DNA of 64,000 nucleotides from NCBI RefSeq assembly GCF_001887595.1, contig NZ_CP017480.1, forward strand, positions 4,058,001 through 4,122,000, written 5' to 3'. Made by a program: the position numbers and the translations under genes. Position 1 is the first letter of the stretch, and every line of letters starts with the position of its first letter. Of this stretch, positions 47,147 through 55,502 are shown in pieces. This DNA is from Luteibacter rhizovicinus DSM 16549. GTDB lineage: Bacteria > Pseudomonadota > Gammaproteobacteria > Xanthomonadales > Rhodanobacteraceae. The notes under the pieces are model-generated. The model saw only the letters and a program-made list of their open reading frames with translations, was not told the DNA's origin and ran no database searches.

Positions 47147-47893
47147 ATGAGCAAGCTGAAAGAGAAAGTCGCGGTCGTCACGGGCGCGTCCAAGGGCATC
47201 GGCGCCGCCATCGCCAAGTCGCTCGCCGCCGAGGGCGCGGCCGTCGTGGTGAACTACGCCTCGAGCAAGGCCGGTGCCGACAAGGTCGTCGCCGAGATCC
47301 AGGCCGCCGGTGGCAAGGCCGTTGCCGTGGGTGGCGACGTGTCCAAGCAGAAGGATGCCGAGGGCATCGTCAACGCCGCCATCGAACACTTTGGCCGTCT
47401 GGACATCCTTGTGAACAACTCGGGCGTCTATGAGTTCGCTTCGATCGACACGACCACCGAAGAGCTGTTCCATCGCACGTTCAACATCAACGTGCTCGGC
47501 CTGATCCAGGTGACCCAGGCTGCCTCCAAGCATCTGGGCAAGGGCGGCAGCATCATCAACATCGGTTCGGCCGTGACCCGCATCACCCCTGCCGAGAGCG
47601 CGGTCTACACGGGCACCAAGGGTGCCGTCGACGCCATTACCGGTGTACTCGCCCGCGAGCTCGGCCCGCGCGGCATCCGCGTCAACTCGGTGAACCCGGG
47701 CATGGTGCAGACCGAGGGTACGCAGACCGCCGGCTTCGTTGGCTCGGACTTCGAGACCTGGGCCGCTGGCCAGACCCCGCTCGGCCGCATCGGCCAGGTG
47801 GGCGACATCGCGCCGATCGTGACCTTCCTCGCGTCGGATGATGCCGGTTGGGTGACGGGCGAGCTGATCCTGGCTTCGGGTGGCATGCGCTAA
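47147..47893 (+). CDS. SDR-family oxidoreductase (FabG/glucose dehydrogenase-like)
   Basis: A 248-residue classical SDR: TGASKGIG near the start, NNSG in place of the usual NNAG, catalytic serine in INIGSAVTRI and Y-x-x-x-K in SAVYTGTKGAVD. The C-terminus VTGELILASGGMR is canonical. It resembles the family annotated glucose 1-dehydrogenase or 3-oxoacyl-ACP reductase; the substrate is unknown. It is divergent from zwf (219 bp gap, which holds a weak CCCAT/ATGGG inverted repeat near 47098-47109). Confidence 0.9.
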   Translation: MSKLKEKVAVVTGASKGIGAAIAKSLAAEGAAVVVNYASSKAGADKVVAEIQAAGGKAVAVGGDVSKQKDAEGIVNAAIEHFGRLDILVNNSGVYEFASIDTTTEELFHRTFNINVLGLIQVTQAASKHLGKGGSIINIGSAVTRITPAESAVYTGTKGAVDAITGVLARELGPRGIRVNSVNPGMVQTEGTQTAGFVGSDFETWAAGQTPLGRIGQVGDIAPIVTFLASDDAGWVTGELILASGGMR

Positions 47894-47916
47894 GCGACTG
47901 CGCCAAGCGATAAAAG

Positions 47917-48050
47917 CATCGCCGACAAAGTCGGCTCCCACAGTGGCCTGAGGAAACCGGCTGCTCTGAGCAAACCGGCTGCTCTAGCAAACTGGCTGCT
48001 CTGAGCAAACCGGCTGCTTTTGTGTGGGAGCCGACTTGTCGGCGATGCTC
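47917..48050. repeat. REP-like inverted pair enclosing a four-copy tandem repeat
   Basis: An inverted REP-like copy (47917-47943) and a direct copy (48022-48050), both of the ACTTGT-type arm, flank four imperfect copies of AAACCGGCTGCTCTGAGC starting at 47953, 47971, 47988 and 48006, with unit length 17-18 bp. The third copy has AAACTGG and the second lacks one base. The block lies between convergent genes. Confidence 0.85.
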
Positions 48051-48056
48051 TCCGCC

Positions 48057-48623
48057 TCAGTCCATCGAATCCTGCAGCCCATAAAGCTCCGGGTGCAGGA
48101 AGGGCGCCATCGCCAGCACCATGGCCTGCGCATAGGCGCCCTCTCGCGTAGCGTGACCATTGGTGACCAGGCCGATCGCCCCACCCTGCTGCTTGATGTT
48201 GACCGTGCCGAACAGCCGGTCCATGACGTGACCGAGCTCCTCGCCATCGAGCAGGGATTCGTACACTGCCGGAGGCAGCGGCAGCCAGGCGCTGCAGCCG
48301 ACCGATACATAACCCTGGCTGGCTATGGCTACGTAACCGAACGTTCCTGGACCATCCTCGGTCACGTCCACGCCGCCTTCCAGCGCGACGTAGAAATCTG
48401 CATCCCCATGCTGCCGGCAGAAGTTCATCCGGTTGATCGCACCTTCGCGTGTTTCCGCGGCGGTCATCGGTTGGTCGGGTACGCCGGATGGCGCATGCAT
48501 GCCCTCGCATTCCACCAACCTGCCAGGGAACAGCGGCGCCAGCGCGTTACGCACGGCACCGATCTTGATGGGGTTACGCGAGCCGACAAGGACGCGGATC
48601 GACGCGGTGTCGTGAACGGCCAT
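48057..48623 (-). CDS. yjjX: Inosine/xanthosine triphosphatase (YjjX family)
   Basis: A 188-residue protein beginning near IRVLVGSRNPIKIGAV, with TREGAINR and VALEGGVDVTEDG in the middle and a helical end. This is the YjjX/DUF84 family, which hydrolyses non-canonical ITP and XTP to keep them out of RNA and DNA. ATG at 48623 is chosen; the family starts close to the RVLVGS strand. Its ribosome site is weak. Confidence 0.9.
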   Translation of the reverse strand: MAVHDTASIRVLVGSRNPIKIGAVRNALAPLFPGRLVECEGMHAPSGVPDQPMTAAETREGAINRMNFCRQHGDADFYVALEGGVDVTEDGPGTFGYVAIASQGYVSVGCSAWLPLPPAVYESLLDGEELGHVMDRLFGTVNIKQQGGAIGLVTNGHATREGAYAQAMVLAMAPFLHPELYGLQDSMD

Positions 48624-48676
48624 GGAGGAGGAACCTGTTGGGGACGCCTGTGATGTTAGCAGGCGCACCCCGCTCT

Positions 48677-50617
48677 TCAGAGCCGAAAACCGCCGACTAC
48701 CTCTTCCAGCCTATGCGTCTGCTCCTCCATCGCCTTGGCTGCCGCGGCAGCTTCTTCGACCAGGGCGGCATTCTGCTGGGTCATGTCATCGAGCTGGGTC
48801 ACCGTACGGCTGACCTGGTCGATACCCAGGCTCTGCTCCTGGCTGGCGGCCATGATTTCTTCCATGAACGTGGCCACGCGGGCGACGTTGCCCGTGAGCT
48901 CGCTCATGCTCGCGCCGGTACGCTTGACCAGCTCGGCGCCGAGGGACACGTCGTCGGCCGAACCGGAAATCAGCGCCTTGATATCGCGAGCCGCCGATGC
49001 GGAGCTCTGCGCCAGGCTGCGTACTTCGCCGGCGACCACAGCGAAACCACGGCCCTGCTCACCCGCGCGCGCCGCTTCCACGGCCGCGTTCAGGGCCAGC
49101 AGGTTGGTCTGGAACGCGATGCCGTCGATGACGCCGACGATGTCGGCGATCTTCGCCGAGGAATCGCTGATCGCGCCCATGGTCGTGACGACCTGGGCCA
49201 CCACATCGCTGCCACGATGCGCCGCGGCGGCAGCGTCGCGCGCCAGCGTATTGGCCTGCTTGGCGTTCTCGGCGTTCTGGCGCACGGTGGCAGTGAGCTC
49301 TTCCATCGAAGCCGCGGTTTCTTCCAGCGAGCTGGCCTGCTCCTCGGTGCGCTGGGAGAGATCCATGTTGCCGCTGGCGATCTGGGTGGCCGCCGACGAG
49401 ATCGCCGTCGAGCTCGCTTGCACGCGGCGCATCATGTCCTGCAGACGCACGATGAATCCGTTGAAGCTGTCGACCACAGCGTTGTACTCGCTGCCGCTAC
49501 CCACCGGCAGACGACGGGCCAGGTCGGCTTCACCGGAATTGAGCTCGTCGATGTTCTGCTTCAGCGTGGCCAGCTGCTTCATCAGGATGCGGATACCGAC
49601 GACCAGCGCCACCAGCAACAACAGCGCGAGCGGCAACTGCACGGCGGCGAGCTTGCCCATGATGCGGTTGCTGTCCTGCGTAAGCAGACGCGTGGGCAGG
49701 CTCGTCGCGAGTACCCAGGGCGTGCCGGTGATCGGCCGCAGGAACAGGCTCTGCGATTCGCCGTCGACGTAATCGCGCTCGACCTGGGCGGACTTGCCGA
49801 GCGCCGGCATGGCCTCCTTTACCTGCGCGATCATCGGCGACGTCGCCGCGAGATCGGCCAGCTTCTTCAGGACGATGTCGTCCTTGATGTACGTGCTGTT
49901 GCTGACGATCGTGCCGTTCGGCTCGACGATCATGATCTGCCCATGCACCTTGCTTTCCATGTCGGCGACGAGGCGGTTGAAGAAGCCCAGCGTGACGTCC
50001 ACGGTAGACACGCCGAAAATCTCGTCGCCCTTGTAGATCGCCATGGCACAGTTCGTCCGCGGCTGGGCGCTCGCGGCGTCCTTGTACGCATCGGCCCAGA
50101 GGCAATGACCGCGCGGGGCGGTAAGACCGTTCTTGTACCAGCTCTGTTCCCAGTACTTCAGGGCATCAGGCTGGTTCCAGTGCGTGTTGACGACGAGCTG
50201 GCCGCTGGTCGCATCGCGCGCGAAGAAGGTGCTGTCGCGCTCCTTCGCCGGCTCACGCTTGAACGGAAGCGGCCAGATGCCACCACCGAACACGTCCTGA
50301 TCGCCGTACTGATCGACGAGGCCCGGCTGCAACCGGTCGATCGAAGCACTATCCATCAGTGCCACGGTCTGCGTGATGCTGCGCTGCTGGGCTTCCACCT
50401 GATGCAACTTGTTGGTGATCGCCAGACCGATCTCGTCCACGTTGCGACCAACGAGCTCCGCCTCGCTACGACGCAGATCCGGCGTCACGTACAAGCGGAT
50501 CACGACAAACGTCAGGACAACAAGCGCAAGAAAATACGCCAGGACAAAGGCGGTATACCTTGCCTGGGTAGAGCGAAAGAGGTTCACGAGGACGACCGGA
50601 TTGGGAATGGGGAACAC
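48677..50617 (-). CDS. Methyl-accepting chemotaxis protein with Cache-type sensor
   Basis: A 646-residue protein. Membrane helix at about 20-43, a periplasmic dCACHE-like sensor of about 260 residues ([27 protein letters not shown]), second helix at about 310-335, a HAMP region, then the cytoplasmic hairpin tip [21 protein letters not shown] (split here as [19 protein letters not shown]) in the MCP signalling domain. It should bind a small ligand and signal through CheA/CheW, which are not in the window. No C-terminal NWETF pentapeptide for CheR docking is present. Confidence 0.92.
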   Translation of the reverse strand: MFPIPNPVVLVNLFRSTQARYTAFVLAYFLALVVLTFVVIRLYVTPDLRRSEAELVGRNVDEIGLAITNKLHQVEAQQRSITQTVALMDSASIDRLQPGLVDQYGDQDVFGGGIWPLPFKREPAKERDSTFFARDATSGQLVVNTHWNQPDALKYWEQSWYKNGLTAPRGHCLWADAYKDAASAQPRTNCAMAIYKGDEIFGVSTVDVTLGFFNRLVADMESKVHGQIMIVEPNGTIVSNSTYIKDDIVLKKLADLAATSPMIAQVKEAMPALGKSAQVERDYVDGESQSLFLRPITGTPWVLATSLPTRLLTQDSNRIMGKLAAVQLPLALLLLVALVVGIRILMKQLATLKQNIDELNSGEADLARRLPVGSGSEYNAVVDSFNGFIVRLQDMMRRVQASSTAISSAATQIASGNMDLSQRTEEQASSLEETAASMEELTATVRQNAENAKQANTLARDAAAAAHRGSDVVAQVVTTMGAISDSSAKIADIVGVIDGIAFQTNLLALNAAVEAARAGEQGRGFAVVAGEVRSLAQSSASAARDIKALISGSADDVSLGAELVKRTGASMSELTGNVARVATFMEEIMAASQEQSLGIDQVSRTVTQLDDMTQQNAALVEEAAAAAKAMEEQTHRLEEVVGGFRL

Positions 50618-50686
50618 CCGTTACGGCTCGGCGGCGAGTTTCTTTAGGGGAGTGAGGCTTGGGGGCTGATGCCGGGGGCTCGTTGT

Positions 50687-50766
50687 GTGGGAGCCGATTC
50701 ATCGGCGATGAGCCTTGCAGCGTCTCCGCTCCGTTGGCTTTTCGCCGATGAATCGGCTCCCACAGG
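50687..50766. repeat. Pair of inverted REP-like hairpins
   Basis: Direct copy 50687-50711 and inverted copy 50745-50766, A/T arm type. The spacer contains CCGTTGGCTTTTC, nearly the same as in the cluster at 18954-19072, so the two pairs look like copies of one composite unit. It lies between the chemoreceptor and pgm. Confidence 0.85.
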
Positions 50767-50768
50767 TG

Positions 50769-52412
50769 CTAATCGCCCAGCGCCCCATCGACCATCGCCT
50801 GAGCTTCTTCCAGCACCTTCGCCAGATGGTCCTTGCCGCGGAAGCTCTCACCGTAGACCTTGTAGATGTCCTCGGTACCCGACGGCCGGGCCGCGAACCA
50901 GGCCTGCTCGGACATCACCTTGATGCCGCCGATGGCCTGCCCGTTGGCCTGGTTCACGACGCTGACGATGGGATCGCCCGCCAGTGTCTTCGAGGTCACC
51001 TGCGACGGTGCCAGTTTGGCCAGGCGGCCCTTCTGCGCGTGCGTGGCCGGCGCATCGATGCGCGCGTTGGCCGGGTCGCCCAGTTTGTCGGTGATTTCGC
51101 GATAGACCTCGCCCGGGTCGCGGCCGAGTTTCGCGGTCATCTCGCCTGCCAGCAAGGCGGCGGCGATGCCGTCCTTGTCGGTCGACCAGGCAGCAGCGTT
51201 ACGGGTCAGGAACGAAGCGCCCGCGCTCTCCTCGCAGCCAAAGCCGAGGCTGCCGTCGTAAAGGCCAGCGACGAAATACTTGAAGCCCACGGGCACTTCG
51301 AGCAACGGGCGACCGAGATGCCTGGCGATACGATCGAGCAGACCCGTGCTGACCGCGGTCTTGCCGACAGCGGCGTCATCGCGCCAGCCGGGACGATTCT
51401 GGAACAGATACCAGGCCGCCGTGGCGAGGTAATGGTTCGCCGGCATCAGCCCCACGCTGGGTGCGACGACGCCATGACGGTCATGGTCGGTATCGCAGGC
51501 GAAGGCGACGTCGAACTTGTCCTTGAGCCCGATCAGGCGCTGCATGGCATACGACGAGGACGGATCCATGCGTACCCGACCGTCCCAGTCCAGCGACATG
51601 AAGGAGAACGTCGGGTCGACCACATCGCTGACCACGGTCAGGTTGAGCTTGTAGCGCTCGCCGATGGCGGCCCAGTAATGCACGCCCGCGCCGCCCAGCG
51701 GATCGACGCCCATGCGAACATCGCTGCCCCGGATCAGGTCGAGGTCGAGCACATCACCGAGGTCGTCCACGTAGCGCTGCAGGAAATCGTATTCCCGCGT
51801 GGTGGCGGCACCTTGCGCCTGCGCGAGCGTCAGGCGCTTCACCTCGCGCAGGTCGCCCTCGATCAGTGCATTCGCGCGTGCAGCGATCCAGGAAGTCGCA
51901 TCGGTGTCGGCGGGACCGCCGTGGGGCGGGTTGTACTTGATGCCGCCGCTTTCCGGCGGATTGTGCGACGGCGTGATCACGATGCCGTCGGCCTTGCCGC
52001 GCTCACGGCCCTGATTGAAGGCCAGGATGGCATGCGACACGGCGGGCGTCGGCGTGAACTCGCCCCCCTTCGACACCTGGGTCTCGACGCCGTTGGCGGC
52101 AAGCACTTCGAGCGTACTCTCGAAAGCGGGCCCGGACAGCGCATGCGTATCGATGCCGACGAACAAGGGGCCGTCGATGCCGGCCTGGGCACGGTATTCG
52201 CAAATCGCCTGGACCACGGCCCAGACGTGCCACTCGTTGAACGAGCGATCGAAGGACGAACCGCGATGGCCCGAGGTGCCGAACACCACGCGCTGCTCGG
52301 GAATCGAGGGATCGGGCCGCAGATCACGGTAAGCGGCCAGGAGCGCAGCGATGTCGACCGGCTGGATTTCTGTCGCAGGCTTGCCCGCGAGCGGACTGAT
52401 CTTGGCACTCAC
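50769..52412 (-). CDS. pgm: Alpha-D-glucose phosphate-specific phosphoglucomutase
   Basis: A 547-residue protein with the active-site serine loop TPSHNPPESGG, the metal loop DTDHDRHG, the sugar-binding GCEESAGASF and the phosphate-binding RPSGTEDIYK. This is the complete PGM domain set for converting glucose 1- and 6-phosphate. The start is GTG at 52412, which has AGGAGA 8 bp upstream; the frame runs on to 52460 without support. The length is normal. It supplies precursor for glycogen and envelope sugars. Confidence 0.95.
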   Translation of the reverse strand: MSAKISPLAGKPATEIQPVDIAALLAAYRDLRPDPSIPEQRVVFGTSGHRGSSFDRSFNEWHVWAVVQAICEYRAQAGIDGPLFVGIDTHALSGPAFESTLEVLAANGVETQVSKGGEFTPTPAVSHAILAFNQGRERGKADGIVITPSHNPPESGGIKYNPPHGGPADTDATSWIAARANALIEGDLREVKRLTLAQAQGAATTREYDFLQRYVDDLGDVLDLDLIRGSDVRMGVDPLGGAGVHYWAAIGERYKLNLTVVSDVVDPTFSFMSLDWDGRVRMDPSSSYAMQRLIGLKDKFDVAFACDTDHDRHGVVAPSVGLMPANHYLATAAWYLFQNRPGWRDDAAVGKTAVSTGLLDRIARHLGRPLLEVPVGFKYFVAGLYDGSLGFGCEESAGASFLTRNAAAWSTDKDGIAAALLAGEMTAKLGRDPGEVYREITDKLGDPANARIDAPATHAQKGRLAKLAPSQVTSKTLAGDPIVSVVNQANGQAIGGIKVMSEQAWFAARPSGTEDIYKVYGESFRGKDHLAKVLEEAQAMVDGALGD

Positions 52413-52575
52413 CGATGCTATCTCCTTGGGTGGTGCGCGCGCCGCACCTCGACCCGGCATTGTAGGCCCCGCGGGCCGCCCGCGTTGTCAAACGGGCGTG
52501 CAGATTTTCAGAATTCTTCCATGGCCCCCGCTCAGCCCCACCGCTACCGTGATGGCGGTCCCTCGCCTGCACGTT

Positions 52576-53214
52576 CTACAGCCGCAAGCGGTCGATGTAC
52601 TCGAAGATTTCCGCGTCGGTCTCGAGCCCGAGCTTGCGCATCGCGTTGGTCTTCTGCTGGCTGATGGTCGAAAGGCCTCGCCCGGTTTTCCGGGCGATGT
52701 CCGTCACACTGTTGCCACCGGCGAACAGGCGAAGGATCGTCAACTCGCGTGGCGACAGGTCTGCAAGGGTTCCCGACTTCCCTATCGAAGCGCCCTGCGG
52801 CGCACCGAGTAACGCCCGCACCGATGATCCGAGGTAGACATGGTTCGACACGATCTCCATCAGCGCCTCCGGAATCTCCCGGGCGTCGCCCGACTTACCG
52901 ATCAGGCCGCGCACGCCCGTCGCGAGGATCTCGCGGTACAGCGCCGGGTTCGCCAGGGTGGTGATGACCATGACCGGCATCTCCGGAAAGCGCGTGCGCA
53001 CCTCGGCAAGCAAGGCCAGCCCGTCGCGGCCTGGTGCAGGCATGCTGAAGTCGGTAATCAACGCATCGCACGGTGTCTCATCGAGCAGCGCGAGCAACTC
53101 GTCGGGCGACTGGGCTTCACCGACGATGGTCGCCAGGCCGTCTTTCGCCAACGCCAGGCTGAGGCCTTTGAGCACGACGGGGTGATCGTCGGCCAGGATA
53201 ACGCGGTACACCAT
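52576..53214 (-). CDS. RcsB-like LuxR/NarL-family response regulator
   Basis: A 212-residue protein: receiver with D9-D10, phosphoacceptor D55 in LITDFSMPAPG, and a LuxR-type HTH at about 148-205 (LSPRELTILRLFAGGNSVTDIARKTGRGLSTISQQKTNAMRKLG begins with LSPRELTILRLFAGGNSVTD). The ending (SQQKTNAMRKLGLETDAEIF) closely resembles RcsB (SSQKKSAMMKLGVENDIALL). ATG at 53214 has AAGGA 6 bp upstream. Divergent from it is an HPt-containing protein that could feed it phosphate. RcsC and RcsF are not in the window. Confidence 0.88.
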   Translation of the reverse strand: MVYRVILADDHPVVLKGLSLALAKDGLATIVGEAQSPDELLALLDETPCDALITDFSMPAPGRDGLALLAEVRTRFPEMPVMVITTLANPALYREILATGVRGLIGKSGDAREIPEALMEIVSNHVYLGSSVRALLGAPQGASIGKSGTLADLSPRELTILRLFAGGNSVTDIARKTGRGLSTISQQKTNAMRKLGLETDAEIFEYIDRLRL

Positions 53215-53232
53215 GAGTGATCCTTTCCCGAT

Positions 53233-54141
53233 GTGCGGTCCATACCGCGACACGTCCTTCCGGAACGCCGCCGACGGGGCGCGAAGTTGAGCACATCGCA
53301 GCCGTCGACGCCAAGCGTGCGAGACGCACTCGTGTCCCTGTCGCGATGGTTCGGTCGCCTTGCCTCACGCGTCCGTCGACGCCGCCCGCTGCACGACCTG
53401 CCCGCGCTGCTCACCGAACTCGGACGTCGTTACGCCCCGCTGGCCCGCGCCCGCGGAACGGCGCTGGAACTGGACGTGGACCCGGCCCTGGCGCCCGACC
53501 TGACCGGCGCCATGGATGAACTGGAAGGGGTTCTCGGCTGCCTTCTCGAACGTGCGATCGAGGTCGCCGCCGGCGGCTACGCGGCACTGCAGGTCGACCT
53601 CGTCGGCGAAACCCGGACGAGCCAGACGGTGCACCTTACCGTCGCCGACGACGGGGATCGCACGACCGCTGACGATACGAAATTCCTCATCCCTGCCGCC
53701 ACCATCGAACGGCTAGGCGGTCGCCTCCAGGTCGAGTCGGCCCCCGATGTCGGCACGCGCGTCATCGTCGAGCTGACCTTTGCCATGCGGCGACGCCTGC
53801 CTCGCGTGGATATCGATGCGCTGAGATCGACGCTCGGTGGTCAGGCCGCCCTGGCCGAAGTGATCACCGCCCTCGATCAGGCACTCGGCCGCGATCTTGT
53901 CGCACTCGACGACCTGCTCGCGAAAGCCGGTATCGATGATCTCCAGGCCTGGCTACACCGTGTTTCGGGCGTACTCGGCATGGCGGAAGCCACGGGACTC
54001 GCACACGCCGGGCTGATGCTGGAGCGCGACCTCGCCGCTGGCCGTCATCACCTCACCGACCGCGCCATCCGCGAGTTCGGCGACGACACCGGCGCCGTGC
54101 TGGCCCTGCTTCGCGAACACCGCGACGGCGATCGGCTATAG
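53233..54141 (+). CDS. Degenerate HATPase + HPt protein, RcsD-like phosphotransfer candidate
   Basis: A 302-residue soluble protein. Residues about 60-185 look like a histidine kinase ATP-binding fold (LEGVLGCLLERAIEVA in the N-box place, VADDGDRTT in the G1 place, ERLGGRLQVESAPDVGTRV for G2), but the N-box asparagine is replaced and no HisKA helix pair is seen. Residues about 190-300 form an HPt-like helical bundle with H242 in WLHRVSGVLGM. RcsD has the same order: dead kinase, then HPt. It lies back to back with an RcsB-like regulator. The start is uncertain: ATG 53233 is only 18 bp from the other gene; TTG 53287 or GTG 53317 may be real. Confidence 0.6.
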   Translation: MRSIPRHVLPERRRRGAKLSTSQPSTPSVRDALVSLSRWFGRLASRVRRRRPLHDLPALLTELGRRYAPLARARGTALELDVDPALAPDLTGAMDELEGVLGCLLERAIEVAAGGYAALQVDLVGETRTSQTVHLTVADDGDRTTADDTKFLIPAATIERLGGRLQVESAPDVGTRVIVELTFAMRRRLPRVDIDALRSTLGGQAALAEVITALDQALGRDLVALDDLLAKAGIDDLQAWLHRVSGVLGMAEATGLAHAGLMLERDLAAGRHHLTDRAIREFGDDTGAVLALLREHRDGDRL

Positions 54142-54151
54142 TTTCCGGGCC

Positions 54152-54979
54152 GTGAACACCCTGCCCGCCCTCGACGACGACGATTCGCTACGCGCATTCC
54201 TGCAGATGCATCCGCGTCTGTTCGTCGTCACCGGCGCCGGCATCAGCACGGACTCGGGCATCCCCGATTACCGGGATGTCCAGGGCGCGTGGAAACGCAG
54301 CCCGCCGATGACCCTGCAGATGTTCATGAGCGGTCCACCAGCGCGGGCGCGCTACTGGGCGCGCGGCATGATCGGCTGGCGACACTTCGGCAGCGTGCAA
54401 CCGAACGTGGCCCACCGCGCCCTGGCCGCGATGGAGCACGCAGGCCGCATCGAGCTGTTGCTCACCCAGAACGTGGATGGCTTGCATGAGGCCGCGGGCA
54501 GCCTCAACGTCGTCGACCTGCACGGGCGCCTCGATCGCGTGCGCTGCATGCAGTGCGGGGACATCACCCGCCGCGACACCACGCAGGCGCGGCTCGAAGC
54601 GGCGAACCCGGACTGGCTGTCACTCCACGCCAGGATCGCGCCCGATGGCGATGCCGATCTCGACGGCGTGGATTTCTCCCGCTTCGAGGTCCCCGAATGC
54701 ACGGTCTGCGGCGGCATCCTCAAGCCCGATGTGGTGTACTTCGGCGAGAACGTGCCACGCGCGCGCGTCGATACCGCATGGGCTCATCTGGGCCGCGCCG
54801 ACGCCATGCTCGTCGTCGGCTCGTCGCTGATGGTCTACTCGGGGTATCGCTTCGTGCTCGAAGCCTCACGGCGCGGGCTTCCCATCGCGTCGATCAATCT
54901 CGGTGTGACGCGCGCCGATGCGTTGATAACGCTGAAAATCGAGCAATCCTGCGCCGAGGCGCTGGCGCCCTACGCCTAG
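54152..54979 (+). CDS. SIR2-family NAD-dependent protein deacylase
   Basis: A 275-residue sirtuin: GAGISTDSGIPDYR (28-41) and TQNVDGLHEAAG for NAD, catalytic H124 in VVDLHGRL, and a zinc site of C132/C135 (CMQC) and C183/C186 (CTVC). It removes acyl groups from lysines with NAD. The insertion between the two zinc pairs (about 47 residues) is longer than in CobB and resembles the SIRT4-like or bacterial class II form. The start is GTG at 54152, 10 bp after the HPt gene. The stop shares CTAG with convergent tadA. Confidence 0.92.
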   Translation: MNTLPALDDDDSLRAFLQMHPRLFVVTGAGISTDSGIPDYRDVQGAWKRSPPMTLQMFMSGPPARARYWARGMIGWRHFGSVQPNVAHRALAAMEHAGRIELLLTQNVDGLHEAAGSLNVVDLHGRLDRVRCMQCGDITRRDTTQARLEAANPDWLSLHARIAPDGDADLDGVDFSRFEVPECTVCGGILKPDVVYFGENVPRARVDTAWAHLGRADAMLVVGSSLMVYSGYRFVLEASRRGLPIASINLGVTRADALITLKIEQSCAEALAPYA

Positions 54980-55473
54980 CGGCGCGCGCGGAAGAACTGG
55001 CGCAGCATCGCGCTGGCCGCTTCGGCTTCCAGGCCACCCTGCACGGCAACCCGATGATTGTGCCGCTCGGACACCAGCGTGTCGAAGACGCTGCCTGCCG
55101 CACCCGTCTTCGGATCGGTGGCGCCGTACACGACCCTGCCGACACGCGCATGCACCATGGCCATTGCACACATGGCGCAAGGTTCCAGCGTCACGTACAG
55201 GGTCGAGCCCGGAAAGCGATAGTTGGACACAGCCTGCCCGGCGGCCCGCAAGGCCTGGATCTCCGCGTGCGCCGTGGGGTCGTTGAGCGTGATGTTGCGA
55301 TTCCAGCCCTCACCGACCATGACGCCATCCATGACCAGCACGGCCCCCACCGGGACTTCGCCCTCGACATCACGCGCATGCTCAGCCAGCGCGAGGGCGC
55401 GCGTCATCCACGCGTGGTCGGCGTCGCTGAAGGGAGCGGTCGGCTCAGGGAGGGTATCGAGGGTGATGGACAA
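54976..55473 (-). CDS. tadA: tRNA-specific adenosine deaminase
   Basis: A 165-residue deaminase with zinc ligand H69 and proton shuttle E71 in TAHAEIQAL and the pair C99/C102 in LEPCAMCAMA. This is TadA, which makes inosine at the wobble base of tRNA-Arg(ACG) and is normally essential. The length is normal. Its stop overlaps the sirtuin stop within CTAG. Confidence 0.95.
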   Translation of the reverse strand: MSITLDTLPEPTAPFSDADHAWMTRALALAEHARDVEGEVPVGAVLVMDGVMVGEGWNRNITLNDPTAHAEIQALRAAGQAVSNYRFPGSTLYVTLEPCAMCAMAMVHARVGRVVYGATDPKTGAAGSVFDTLVSERHNHRVAVQGGLEAEAASAMLRQFFRARR

Positions 55474-55502
55474 GCGAGGGTTCCGGTGAAAGGACGATTA
55501 TC

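Noticed and set aside
47953..48020. Possible CRISPR array from the four short repeats
   Set aside because: The units are directly adjacent with no spacers, are only 17-18 bp, and no cas genes are near.
48638..50647. 669-codon plus-strand frame across the chemoreceptor
   Set aside because: Antisense shadow of a complete MCP; the product is His/Arg/Asp-rich with no fold.
50715..52664. 649-codon plus-strand frame across pgm
   Set aside because: Antisense shadow; pgm on the minus strand has all catalytic loops.
53233..53331. First 33 codons of the HPt protein as certain coding sequence
   Set aside because: ATG 53233 lies 18 bp from the divergent start, too close for two promoters; downstream TTG or GTG starts are equally likely, so this part is not used as evidence.
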